Shown: piece by piece, positions 46,400-57,222 of the stretch | Position numbering within the stretch: position 1 is the first letter of the stretch | Layout: every line of letters starts with the position of its first letter | Program-made: the position numbers and the translations under genes | Notes under the pieces: generated by a model | Databases searched by the model: none | Seen by the model: only the letters and a program-made list of their open reading frames with translations | Told to the model about the DNA's origin: nothing | DNA from: Grammothele lineata | Lineage: Eukaryota > Basidiomycota > Agaricomycetes > Polyporales > Polyporaceae | Length of the DNA: 64,000 nucleotides | Direction: 5' to 3' | NCBI GenBank assembly: GCA_002150815.3 | Contig: NDFF03000070.1 | Coordinates: 62,001 to 126,000, forward strand

Positions 46400-48162
46400 T
46401 TACTCCTCGTCGTCCTCCTCGATGGGCTCCTCCACGACCTTCTTCTTCCCCCTTGAGGCGGCGGGCTTGGCCTTGGATGCGGGCTTCGACGACGAAGCTG
46501 GCTTTGCAGACGAGGCAGGCTTAGCGCGCTTCGAAGCGGGCTTTGACGACCCACCAGCCTTCGAAGCTGGCGCACGCTACGCAAGAGCACATACATTCAG
46601 CATCATGATCGCACTGTACGGAGTTCGGAAGTCGCACCTTGCGCTTCTTGGAGCCCTCCTCTGGCTCCTCGTCCTCCTCGTCGATCTCCTCCTTGTCGAC
46701 ATCCGCGAGCTCGTCGGCAAAGTCCTCGCCCGACTCGTCGTCGTCGGCCTTCTTTTTCTTCGCGGCCGCCTTCTTGGGCGCCGCCTTGGCAACCTTCTTC
46801 GCCGCACCGCGGCCCTTCTTAGGCTTGGGCTCCTCTTCTTCATCCTCGTCCATCGCGTCCTCGTCTTTCTGAGCCTTGAGAAACATTATTGTCAGATCGA
46901 CGACGAAGATAATGCAGGTCGAATGCAGAAACTGCAGCATACCTTGGGCTTGCGCCCCCGCTTCGGCTTCTCCGCGCCGTCCTCGTCCTTTTTCTTGCGG
47001 GGCGCGGCGGCCTTCTTCTTGCCCGTCTCGACGGCCTCGCCGGGGCCCTTGTCGTCCGCGGGGATCTCGCCGGCGTCCCAGGCGCGCTGGACCTTCTCCT
47101 TTTCGTTCTCCTGCAGGTCGGCAAAGCCGTCCACTTCGTCCGCGCTGCCATACGAAGCCTTCATCTTCTCGATGAGGGTAGGCTCGGCACAGCCGAAATG
47201 CCGCCATGCGCTGCGGAGAGATGTCAGTTCAAGTCCGGTGGAGAGAACGAGGTGAATGACGTACAAGCTCTTGTTACCGCGGAAGTCAACCTCCTGGCCG
47301 AGCCTGAAGAAGTCCTTGCCAATGTTCTCTGCGCAATCTGTAGAAACGCGGAAACGTCGAATCTGAACGACAGAAACCAGCTTCTCACAGCGGCGGCTAG
47401 ATCTTACCTTTGCACTTGGAGCGGCTAGAACTCGCGTACTCGAACTTGAATACGGCGGGGCCGCTATCCTCCTCCGCCTTCTTCTTGCCGCCGCGCTTCT
47501 TGGGCTTCTCTTCGTCTTCATCCTCGTCATCCTCACCGTCGCCCTTCTTCGCGGTCTCGGGCACGTCCTCTGCAGCAACACGGCCGTCTTCCCAGGCCTT
47601 CTTGACGCGTTCCTGGTCCTCGTCGTTCAACTCATCGAAACCGTCGAGCTCGTCGGCATCGTTGAAGCTGTTCTTCATGTTGCTAATGATCTTGGGGGTG
47701 ACGCAGCCCCAATGACGCCATGAACTACAAGCGTCACGTTAGTTCGGGGATCCTGACCACTCGCCCGACCACCACAGCTGATTCTGACAAGCCATGCACA
47801 AAGCGCGGGGCATATAGAAGGGTCCGGGTGCTGGGCAAGAAATACAAGGCGAAAGAGAGCCACTCACAAGTTGGTGTTGCCACGGAAATCAACCAAGGAG
47901 CCAAAGCGGAGTTCGCCCTTTCCAATGGGCGTGCCCTTGCATCTAGACGAACGTGAGGAAAAATCAAGCAAAAGAGAGGCACGCAGAGACGTACGGCTTG
48001 GGGCCTAGGACGCGACAGCGACGCGTGAAACGCGAGAGGAAGGGTTGTGAGTCGTGGATGGGGCAGAGCGCGGATATTCGGCTCACCGTTGCATTTGGAG
48101 CGGCCGCTCGAGGCGTATTCGAGGCGGTAACCGGATTTTTTGCCTCCCTCGTTGTCAGACAT
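46400..48162 (-). CDS. Two PARP-type zinc fingers with long basic/acidic tail, no PARP catalytic domain
   Basis: Eight exons (48162-48087, 48004-47995, 47942-47868, 47724-47408, 47337-47265, 47210-46943, 46874-46638, 46576-46400) give 410 aa, including a 10-nt micro-exon. Two zf-PARP modules are clear: YRLEYASSGRSKCNG then GELRFGSLVDFRG and WRHWGC; and FKFEYASSSRSKCKD then FFRLGQEVDFRG and WRHFGC. Each is followed by a DELDGFDEL or DEVDGFADL helix. The rest is Lys-rich with acidic blocks, ending KKKVVEEPIEEDDEE. zf-PARP modules recognise DNA breaks, so a nuclear DNA-damage or chromatin role is likely. Unlike PARP1 or DNA ligase III, no enzymatic domain follows before the stop. Confidence 0.87.
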
Positions 48163-49120
48163 GGCGCAGAGAGATGTACGTAGAGGGCAGAGGGGAAGAA
48201 GAGAGGGAGGGAAGCGGGCGAGGGACTGGGACGGGGGACGTTATATAGGAACGCAGGGTGCTTCAAAGTCCGCCTGGGCTGGTGCTTACTTGAACTTGGC
48301 TGGAGCCACGCAGAGCCACGCCAGCTGGCCACAGCGTCCGCCTGAGCCTGAGCCTGGCCCCGCGCACGGACCTCGCTCTGTCAACCCACGCATCGCTTTC
48401 CTCTCTCCGTCTCTCCCCGGCCGTGTTCTGTTCTCTGATCCTTCAAGCGGCTCCCTCGCAACGTCGCCCAACGTCGCCCAACGTCGCCCGTCGCCGCCCC
48501 CTGCGCCTGCGACTCCGTGGGGTTAGGGTTCCAACCCTCTCCTCCTAACCGGGCACGAGACTTGTTATTGAACGCCCGGTTTTGTACCCACTACGCCGCG
48601 GATACCCTTTCTTCTGTAACCTTGTATTATCCATTGTTTCGAGAGTCCGACTCGTTTTGGGATTGGTCCCCAGGTCCCAACATGAGTCTGACAGTGTTGT
48701 CGATATGTGACAATGCAAACCAGCAAGACATACTAGTATGGTGTCTTGCTGGTTCGCATTGCTGCATGTTCACCGCCGTCGGAATGACGACTTGTGCCGT
48801 GCCCGAAGTGCGTCATGCCCTGAAAGGGGCTTGTCGCATCCGAGCTTGAGCACACTATACAGTCAGGCCGGGTCGGAATCTCCTCTCTCTACCCACCGCA
48901 TGCGAGATTCACCCCATCCGACGCACCACAGCTCGGATTCCACGGCGCCGGAGGGGCTGAGGGGGTTTCGGACGCAGTTCTCGGCGACATATAAAAAGTC
49001 CCCCCTCTCGTGTAGGAGGTGCTCATACGTCTTCTCTTCGCTCCCGTCTCCGCCCCTGCTTACGTTCAGTCACATCCCTCTCCAACTCAACCCCTTCTAC
49101 ACTTCCCACTTTCGCCTATC
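48163..49120. other. Divergent upstream interval of zf-PARP gene and C2H2/RING copy 3
   Basis: No gene is supported. It contains a short tandem of CGTCGCCCAA (three units near 48458-48490) and the long hairpin annotated at 48711-48761. A CATATAAAAAG stretch near 48988-48998, about 125 nt before the C2H2/RING ATG, is a likely TATA box. Confidence 0.5.
48711..48761. repeat. Near-perfect 20-bp-arm inverted repeat (hairpin)
   Basis: Arms 48711-48730 and 48742-48761 are complementary at 19 of 20 positions (single A-C mismatch), separated by TACTAGTATGG. The loop itself contains a palindrome with its flanks (CATACTAGTATG). It lies outside any coding model. Confidence 0.85.
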
Positions 49121-50108
49121 ATGAGCGTCGTCTACCAAGAGACATGTTACTGTAGTCTCTGTGATAAGAACTTTCACAGCGTCGAAGCCCGTGCCAACCA
49201 CCTCCTTTATACCACCAACCACCCTTGGTGCGACAAGTGCGACATTTACTTTGCCAATCTCAACTCCCTCCGTAATGTAAGCTTGTCCCCACCCATCTTG
49301 TTTCCGCCTTTGTCATTGATGGTGAACGCAGCACTGGGTTATCTCCCGTCGTCACCACTACTGCTCAGCGTGTCGCCGGCACTTCAACACCGCGGCTGGA
49401 TTCCGCGCCGTACGTCTCTTGTCCGCCCCCTTTCCATTCCTCGCTTACCCTCCTATTCACAGCACCTCGAACTCGCCGCCATCCATCGCGACGACTCCGA
49501 GGACGAAGACTCTGAGGACGACGATGTCGACGACACATTCGAGGGCTGGGAAGACGTGATCGGAGAGATGCTCTTCCCCGAGGAGAATGACGAGAACCCG
49601 GAGCCGCCGGTATCACTAGACGACGCCGTCGAGCCCGAGGACGAGTACTGGGACGAGGATGACGAGCCCCCTCCCGAGGAAGAAGGCTACGACGGCTGGG
49701 CACCCGTCCCCCCGGAGTACCGCCAGAATCAGAAGGCTAAGGTGAGTATCTCGTGTGGAGGTGGCGCCGTCTTGTATCGGCTCCGACTAACCTCGACATT
49801 ACAGAAGGCTCCTGACGTGAGGTCGCATTCGTCTTCCGAGGAACGTGGTGGGATGGAATGCACGATTTGCCTCGAGGATGCAGTCGAACCTACCTCGATT
49901 CGTTGCGGGCACATGTTCTGTCGTAGGTCAGTATTTTGTTTTCACCGGTGGCCGAACTTCGCGAGCGATACTGATTACCCGTCTTTTCAGCTGCCTCCGC
50001 GAGGCTCTAGAAGTACAGATGAAATGTCCAGTCTGTCGAAAGCCTGCGAAGTGGCACCAGCTGAGAACCATTCGCTTGGGCTCTACCAGCGATTGCGTGG
50101 AGGCTTAG
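49121..50108 (+). CDS. C2H2 zinc-finger plus C-terminal RING protein, copy 3
   Basis: Exons 49121-49276, 49332-49409, 49463-49741, 49805-49926 and 49991-50108 give 250 aa. Fingers are CYCSLCDKNFHSVEARANHL, WCDKCDIYFANLNSLRNHW and HYCSACRRHFNTAAGFRAHL. A strongly acidic linker follows (about 49490-49700). The RING is CTICLEDAVEPTSIRCGHMFC, then CLREAL and CPVCRK. Intron positions after SLRN, after FRA and inside the RING equal those of copy 1 (17410-18732), so the two are clear paralogues. A ubiquitin-ligase role is probable; its substrate is unknown. Confidence 0.87.
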
Positions 50109-50532
50109 GGGACTCACGTTTACGGACCTCGCTCCGGCTTACTGTATGCGGTACTTAGATACGTCGATGTCTACGGTTCACTGTGCACCAGCTTGGATGT
50201 TAGCTACGAAGTACATAAGGTGTCTGTACGACTCTGGTTATATTTTGCAAAGAAGTTACCGTTTCCCAACCCGGGATTCTCGGAGGCTTTTCCGTGGCGG
50301 TGAATTCCTGATATCTGCGCTTCGCCACGCGGCTGCGTGGCTTTGTCGGCGTCTCTCCATCCAGGACGTCTTCCGCGCAACTCGACACCTCAGCCACTCG
50401 TGCAGTTTCCTTCCTGCTTGCTGTTACCTGCCTTCGCCTTTCTCAAGACAAACCTACCCCTTCCTCGTATATCTGCTCAAAAAGTCTTTATAGCGAATCT
50501 CGGAGCGGCACGGTCCCGCATACGCCTGAACG
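50109..50532. other. Intergenic region before HIR1
   Basis: No gene is supported. Its last roughly 20 bases before the ATG are included in the duplicated HIR1 segment found at 59.7-60.3 kb. Confidence 0.45.
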
Positions 50533-53500
50533 ATGAGGTTCACGAAGCCCGCGTGGGTCATGCACAAAGGTCCGCCCCCCTCTCCCTGACCGCACCGTGC
50601 ACGTCCACCAACGCCCTCCTTCCCCACCCCTCTACCCGCGCCCGCAAATGCACACACAGACTCGGCGATGCGCGGGGACGAGAAGCGCGTGTCGATGTTC
50701 TCGTGCCATGTGCACCCCGACGGCTCGCGGATCGCTACCGGGGGGCTCGACGCCAAGGTGCGCATCTGGAGCACCCGCCCGATTCTCAACCGCAACGCGG
50801 AGCTCTCTGGGCGGCCGCCCAAGTCGCTTTGCACGCTCACGATGCACACCGGGCCCGTCCTCGTCGTCCGCTGGGCGCACTCGGGCCGCTGGCTCGCGAG
50901 CGGGAGCGACGACGAGATCGTGATGATTTGGGATTTGGACCCGTGAGTGCTAGATATATGCTGTGGTGAGGGTGGGTGAGAGCTGAGCATGGGTTGGGTG
51001 GCGCATGTAGGATGGCAAAGGGGAAAGTGTGGGGTTCGGACGAGGTGAACGTTGAGGGGTGGAAACCCCTGAAGCGGCTGGTTGGCCATGAGAGTGGTGC
51101 GTGCGCTCTTTGATTTATTTGCATGCGAATCACCCCTCAAACTACTGCATAAGACGTTACGGACGTTTCATGGTCACCCGGAGACCGTTACTTGGCTTCG
51201 GTGGGGCTGGACTCGGTAGTTCTTGTGTGGTGTGGGTACACCCTCGGTATGTTGCCCTCATGTCAGACTGCTCTGTGACCTCACTAGTCATGTTCAGAAC
51301 GTCTAAGAAAGATAGATCAGCACCAAGGCTTTGTAAAGGGTGTATGCTGGGACCCAGTGGGCGAGTTTCTTGCGACAGGTTCCGATGACCGGTCCGTTCG
51401 TATATGGAGGACAAACGACTGGGAGCTGGAAGCGGAGGTCAAGAAACCTTTCGATCACTCCCCCGGCACGTTCTTCAGGAGACTGAGGTGAGAGCTGTGT
51501 CAAATGTTTGCCTTACCATATCTCACACGGACGTGAACAGTTGGTCTCCGGATGGAGCGCATATAACTGCCTCAAATGCTACAAATAATGAGGGTTACGT
51601 CTTCATCGCAGCAGTCATCTCCCGGAATACATGGACGTCAGAGATTAGCTTGGTTGGACACGAGAATACCGTAGAAGTTGCTGTACGTAATACAAAGCAA
51701 GTCTTGTTGTCGATACTGAGAAATACATATAGGCATACAACCCGCACATATTCCTGCGTGATCCGTCTCAACCCGTCACTGCGCACAATATTTGCTCCGT
51801 CGTAGCTCTCGGCGCAGACGACAGAGCGGTCTCCGTATGGCAAACAAAAGCACCACGTCCGTTAATTGTCGCAAAGGATGTCTTTGAACGGCAGATCATG
51901 GATCTCAGCTGGTCAGAATCCCCTTTGTCCCGTCTTTATACCTTCAACTAAATGCTGTATAGGTCGAGAGATGGCCTCACGCTCTACGCAGTATCCTCAG
52001 ATGGTACCATGGCCGTATTCAGTTTCGACGCCTCTGAGATGGACGGCATTGCTCCTCAATCCGCTCAAGAACAGTACCTCAAACGCTTCGGCTTCACTGC
52101 TCCTCCCCTCCCCGAAGGCTACTCCCACCAAGGCTCCGTCGAGCCGGAGAAGCGCCCGAACCACAATGGCAGCCGCATCACCCCACCGCCTTCGCCCCGT
52201 GGGCAATCGCAGGACTTCAGCGGGACCGCGAACGCAGCGCCAGGTGGCGAACAGGTGCACACGCTCATCGCGAAGCGCAAGCCCAAGAAGCGCATCCAAC
52301 CGACATTCGCGGGCTCGATCTCGGGCTCCGTGCCTTCCTCGTCCGTGAACGGGATCGTCCCCTCGTCCAAGCCCCCAGCGTCGTCAAATGCGCCCGCACG
52401 CGCATTCCAGGACGTACCGATCTCAGTGTCCTCCACGTCTGCGCTCCCGCTCTCCGTCTCGCAACCGTTCGGGTCCAGCACGGGCGGATTCGGAAGCGGG
52501 CTCGGGCTCAGTACCGACGGGGACTTCATGGACGTCGACGACGGCGAGGTGCGGATCAGCGCGCTCGACGGCAGCGGCGGTGCCAGCGGGAAGGGCAAGC
52601 GGCGGGCGGCGAGCGACGCGGACGAGCGCAGCGGCGTGAAGGCGCGGACGCTTGGAGGAGACCGCGTGCGCGAGACGGTCCCCGTGCGTCCGATTGCGTC
52701 GCGGATCGCGAGCGCGCCGCCGTCGGGGCCGTGGGTGGAGGGCCCGTCGTCGGGCCTTGCGGGAAGGCTGGTGCCGCCTCAGCTCGTGACGTATCTCAAA
52801 GCAGGGGTGGAGGGCAGCGACGACCTATTCGAGGGGCGCAACTCGGAGGGCGACGGTGAGTATCTGGGATCCCCGGGAGCGGAATGGGAACTGATAAGTG
52901 GATGCAGGGCCGAACGAGGTTCTGTTCGTCAGTGGGAAGCAGACGCAGTGGCTTGATTACTTGCCGTCCCCGATCCTCGCGCTCACAGCGACACCGACGT
53001 TCTGCGCTGCTGCGATGCAGGATGGGTCGCTCAACGTATACTCGCATAACGGGCGGCGGTAATATCATCTAGCAACATCTGAGACGCCATCTAACGACAT
53101 CTTTTCTAGAATCATGCCCCCACTCAGCATCGGCGCTCAATGCTACGCTCTTTCAAGCTCGAGAAACATGCTCATGGTCCTGACCGTCTCCGGTCAGCTC
53201 TATGTCTGGTATGCACTGTGGCCTGCTAAGTGTCGGCGACACTCTGGCGCTCATATTCGACCGTAGGGACGTCAAAAAGCAAGCCGCCAAGTTCCCACCA
53301 ACCTCCGTCACATCCATTCTCGGGCCCTCACCCAACCTCACCATCCTCTCTGCCTCCGTCAGACCGAACGGCACGCCTGTCATCCAACTTTCAGACGGTC
53401 TTGCGCACTCCTATGACGCCAGTCTCTGCGCATGGACGAAGCTGTCTGAGCCATGGTGGGCCGAGGGCTCAGACGCGTGGCAAGGTCGTCAGCGGACGGG

Positions 53501-54059
53501 TGCCGGGCAGGGCGCGCGTGGCCCGCTCGCCGCACTCGAGGGCGCGATCGCGGAGCGGACGAACCTCGACGACGGCCGCGCGGAGAAGGTGCGGCCGACG
53601 TGGTGGGGTGCGGCGATGACGCTCGGGCATCTGGAGAGCAAGCTGCATGCGGCGCGCGCTCTGGATAGTCCGCAGGAATACAAGCAGGCGCTGCTGCTGT
53701 ATGCGAAGCGGATCGCGGACGAGGGCTTCCGGGGGAAGGCGGAGGAGCTCGTGAAGGAGCTGTTTGGGCCGGTGTACTGGTACGTTCATTGTAGTTGAAA
53801 GTTGATGGTAGGCGCAGCTAACGGATAGGCCCCCAGGAGGCCTGGTCGAGATGAGTCCTGGTGCCCGACGACGCTCGGTATGCCAAAGCGGGACCTGCTG
53901 AAGGAGGTTCTGAACATTTTCGGTCTGTATGATTTCTCTCACTCTTTTGCTGGTTTATATCTGACGCGTCGTGTCGCAGTCCGGAGCAAGACGCTGACGA
54001 AGCTAGGACAGGATTGGCAAGAGACGATGAAGAAGACCCTTCAACCCGAAGACTTCTGA
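50533..54059 (+). CDS. HIR1: HIR complex WD40 histone chaperone subunit
   Basis: Thirteen exons (50533-50569, 50660-50942, 51011-51096, 51154-51246, 51298-51487, 51541-51682, 51733-51911, 51963-52855, 52908-53058, 53110-53208, 53267-53779, 53837-53922, 53980-54059) give 943 aa in one frame. It matches Hir1/HIRA: MRFTKPAWVMHKD, FSCHVHPDGSRIATGGLDAK, MHTGPVLVVRWAHSGRWLAS, GYTLERLRKIDQHQGFVKGV, WDPVGEFLATGSDDRSVRIW, DLSWSRDGLTLYAVSSDGTM. A Ser/Pro-rich middle region precedes the Hira C-terminal domain (GPNEVLFVSGKQTQWLDYLP, LEGAIAERTNLDDGRA, YAKRIADEGFRGKAEELVKE). The HIR complex deposits H3-H4 independently of replication and represses histone genes. The first three exons have an inverted partial copy at 59738-60300. 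Confidence 0.94.
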
Positions 54060-54214
54060 TCGCTGAGCGGTGGTTGTATATAGTGTTTCGTGGTTCTCCT
54101 TTGCCTGTAAACGTATTGTATCATGTGCTCGCTGTAATTTCTTGCTTTTCGTGGTGTCTAAATATGAGCGAACAAACATATGTATAGTTCCAGAGTCAGG
54201 AGACTATTGAAGGC

Positions 54215-54600
54215 TACGGGGTAAGCGTCTAAGGGAGTTCTTGCTGCATCTGAAGTTTAGGATGTCGATGCAGAAATGTGCTTGCGTAGACTTTTGAGGG
54301 GATTCGGAGCACTCTCCCTCCATCAGGGAGCAAGGTACTAGGTGCCTCGCGAGCCGCGCGCCACAGGCGGGAGTACTCGTGTTCGTCACGCAGTTCAGTG
54401 ATCGCCATTTCTCCCGCGGTCTGTCTCAGATTATTCATAAAACCAGTCCAAGCGGTTGCATCCGGAGGAAGGGCAGAATCCTGGAGAGAGACGTTTTGGT
54501 TCATGGCGGGAGGCGGTGGGGATAGCAAGACAAGTGGCGCGACTGCACTGGCGCGCCGTCTGCCCCACGTAAGAGTCTTATCTTATCAATGTGGCAGTCT
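54215..54600 (-). pseudogene. 5' fragment of the P-loop NTPase gene (inverted copy)
   Basis: An ATG at 54504 opens MNQNVSLQDSALPPDATAW, then RDEHEYSRLWRAAREAPSTL and RVLRIPSKVYASTF. This parallels the first about 85 codons of the NTPase at 57223. The preceding leader (CTTGCTA.CCCC..CGCCTCCCGCC) is also shared. The frame ends soon after and the P-loop part is absent, so this is a truncated duplicate. Confidence 0.8.
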
Positions 54601-54927
54601 ATTCCCACGATCCTGCTGCACCTCTACGTAAGTTCGCCGGTTAACGTTGTTGGTGTAGGCGGAAAGTCTAGAGGTGCAGTTGATGTTGATTGCGGGGCCT
54701 TCGAGTGACTCGTACGCGCCGTGCAGAGAAGCACGGTTAATGCACATATATTGCCTATCCGAGCGCGCAGGGGACCAAATATCGATGTCATGCGAGGCGA
54801 CAGCCCTAAATCTCTCCGGAACACGCAACAGGCAGCGATACTCGGATAAACCACCCAATAGCCTACCGCATGGGCTCAGCACGACGTCGGCGCGATGTCG
54901 ATGTTCAGGTTCCCTTGCTACAAAGCG

Positions 54928-55942
54928 TCAACCACGTAGCAAGTCAGCTTCGAATTCAGCGTTTTGACGGTAACAGTCTCGTGGGGTACGCACGAAGGTC
55001 GAGAGCGCGCTGCGCGCGGTCACGGCGATGTCGAGCGCGTTGACGCCGGGGGCCTCGCACGCCTCTTGGGGCGGGACAGTCTGAAGGGCCGTGATGTAGG
55101 ATGTGAGCCGTGGGGAGAATGAGAGATGGATGAGAGGAGGGGATGGCGTACCCCACCGAAGGCCGGGATCTTGCAGAAGTTGGCTGGGTGGGTCGCCGGG
55201 CAGCTGTTTCACGGGAGAGCGCGGTCAGTGGGGTCTAGTAAGGGGGCGCATGGAGGAATATAGTGAACACTGACGCATCGATGATCTTGACCTTGATAGT
55301 ATTGCCAGTGCACGAGCCAGAAGTCTCCCCATCGAGGGAACCGGTACCTATACGTAGAGTCGTAGGCGAATGCGCAGCTTAGACGTTGAGGGCAGGCTCA
55401 CATTTGACGTCGAAGCACTACATACCAGAATGGTGAGCAAGATCCCGACTGTCGTGAAGAAACGTCACATACAGTACCACACAGCTCTTCGTCAGGGCAA
55501 GCGGCTGCGAGCGTGATGGCTAAGCGGAATGCGGTGACATGGATAATACTGAAACTGACGTCCAGTGCAGTCGACACAAGTCCCCGTCCCGCTGCACTTG
55601 CTGGCGTCCATGGTACCCTCGCACATCGCACCTTTCCAAAGGGGCGAGAGGTCGCTCATCGCAGCGGCGAAGACCTTGGTACCCTGGCTATTTGTGGGGC
55701 TAAAGCCTGCATAGAAGCCGTAGTGAAGTGGGCAAACGCTACATCTACCACCCCAGACTGTACCAACCTGCGCAAGCAACGCTGGTTTGGGTGCTGTACT
55801 ACGCACACGCGTGAGCGTCGCGGAAATGTGCCCGTGTAGACACAAGACTTACATCATTGAACGTCGACACACCAGCAACGGCACAGGCCGTCTCCAGGGT
55901 TGCAGCGAAGACCAAAGCAGACGCGATGAAAGCTGCTTGCAT
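54928..55942 (-). CDS. Secreted double-psi beta-barrel (RlpA/expansin-like) Cys-rich protein
   Basis: The signal peptide is MQAAFIASALVFAATLETACA. Resolved exons are 55942-55853, 55798-55768, 55706-55560, then around 55.39-55.53 (one junction not settled), 55349-55275, 55203-55152 and 55080-54928. Landmarks are AGVSTFNDYSTQTSVACAG, TKVFAAAMSDLSPLWKGAMC, CSGTGTCVDC, CFDVKCTGSL, NTIKVKIIDACPATHPANFC and a final GVNALDIAV segment. The VKIIDACPA strand with Cys pairs and the late D-ALDIA element fit barwin/RlpA-like double-psi barrels, which in fungi bind or loosen wall polysaccharides or act as secreted effectors. A TATATATATAT run at 56014-56024 lies about 75 nt upstream. The exact C-terminus is uncertain. 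Confidence 0.65.
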
Positions 55943-56417
55943 CGTGGCAATTTATGCGAGTGGGGCGAGCCGGAGACACGGCGAGTGGGACACCTGGATG
56001 CGCTTCCTCGCGGTATATATATATATGCAGGGTTTCTAATGGAGCTCATCGTCGCCCGACACATCGTCCAAGCGGCATGTGAGTGGAGTCGAGGACTTTT
56101 TTAGTGATGGGAACTCATCGGTATGTCGGTCTTCCCTCGCTTAGGATCCTCTAAAGGCGCCGTTCGCATGCAGGATTAGACCGACATGTCGTTCGCCGAG
56201 TGGGAAAGGCACATGACAGCCAGGCGCGGGAAGGCGGATAAATACCAGAAAAGCGAGATAGCAAGTGAGACTGAAGGAGCAATAGTGTACGTCTATACTA
56301 AGCTATGACTACAGTGCTAAACACGGTCGTCAGTACGCCTCAGGGATTGAGTTGAGACAACCAGACGCACCGGTGTGGTATATCCAAAACCCGATGCCAC
56401 CTCCATCCAAGTCGCTA
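55943..56417. other. Upstream region of the beta-barrel gene
   Basis: It contains an alternating TATATATATAT run at 56014-56024, a probable TATA element. No other gene is supported up to the 3' end of the JTB-like gene. Confidence 0.5.
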
Positions 56418-57024
56418 TCAGCTATTGCTCCATCCTCCAGGAACAGGCCTGACAAGGCCTATACGCGCCGCCAGCTGCCTTGCTTGGAGTGCCTGGAGCC
56501 GTTTCGAGCGAGCAAGGGCGACGGCAATCGCAAGGAGGGCGATGAAGAAATTACTCGCGAAGAACTCGTAAAAGTCTCCGCGCTCCTTCTCCACGATGCG
56601 TCCGCATGACTCCCAGGCGGGGGTCTCACCCTTCGGAATCTCTCCTGGTGCGTGGGTGTGCGGAGCGGAGGTGTTCAGTGCGCCTGCGGCGGATGCGGGG
56701 ACGCAGTGGACGAGGCGACGGTTGCCGAAGGGTTGACAGAAGGGTTCGTGAAGCTGCAGAGGGGAGGACGGAAGGTGTTTGGATGGAGTTGGATAGCACG
56801 CGACAGAGCTACATACTGCGTCGTCAGGGCATGGCTCGCAAGTGCCAAATGGCATGCATACAAGGGTGTTTGTGGTATTGCTGGAGTTGCTGGGTATGGT
56901 GGGCGGTTGGCATTGTGCGAGCTGCGCGAGGACGAGGACCCAGAAAAACCTGGAGTTGGAGAGTCAGTCGTGGGGTCTGGTTCGATTCAAGGCCTACGAA
57001 CCATATCAGAGCGTTACGCTTCAT
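56418..57024 (-). CDS. Type I membrane protein, JTB-like, Cys-rich ectodomain
   Basis: Exons 57024-57002 and 56949-56418 give 184 aa. Splicing joins MKRNALIW to FFWVLVLAQLAQC, forming a good signal peptide that neither exon shows alone. The ectodomain has N-glycosylation sites (SNSSNTTNT) and Cys pairs (CMPFGTCEPCPDDAVC, YPTPS, EPFCQPFGN, RLVHCVP). Then follow WESCGRIVEKERGDFYEF, one transmembrane helix (FFIALLAIAVALARS) and a short basic cytoplasmic tail RLQALQARQLAARIGL. The order resembles the JTB (jumping translocation breakpoint) family, which acts in the secretory pathway and cell division. That assignment is by eye and tentative. Its 5' half is duplicated at 60.3-60.6 kb. Confidence 0.7.
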
Positions 57025-57222
57025 ACTACATGACGCAAGTGGTAAAGTGTTACGCATTCATAGAGAGTAGAGCATGGGCGAAGTGAAGGATGGAGCTCTG
57101 GAGGGCGGCCAGTGCCACAAGCACAATGGGCTGAAATCGTGGGAAGAGACTACCGTATTGATGCGTGGGGCAGATGGCGCGCCTGGCGCCAGTGCATCTT
57201 GCTACCCCCATCGCCTCCCGCC

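Noticed and set aside
46422..47255. 277-codon open frame on the plus strand opposite the zf-PARP gene
   Set aside because: It arises from the Lys- and Glu-rich codons of the minus-strand exons and would cross that gene's introns. It has no domain.
48458..48490. Three copies of CGTCGCCCAA
   Set aside because: A short simple tandem without a function suggested by context. It is mentioned only in the interval description.
48521..48530. GGTTAGGGTT, telomere-like
   Set aside because: Only about one repeat unit is present, so it does not indicate a telomere or interstitial telomeric tract.
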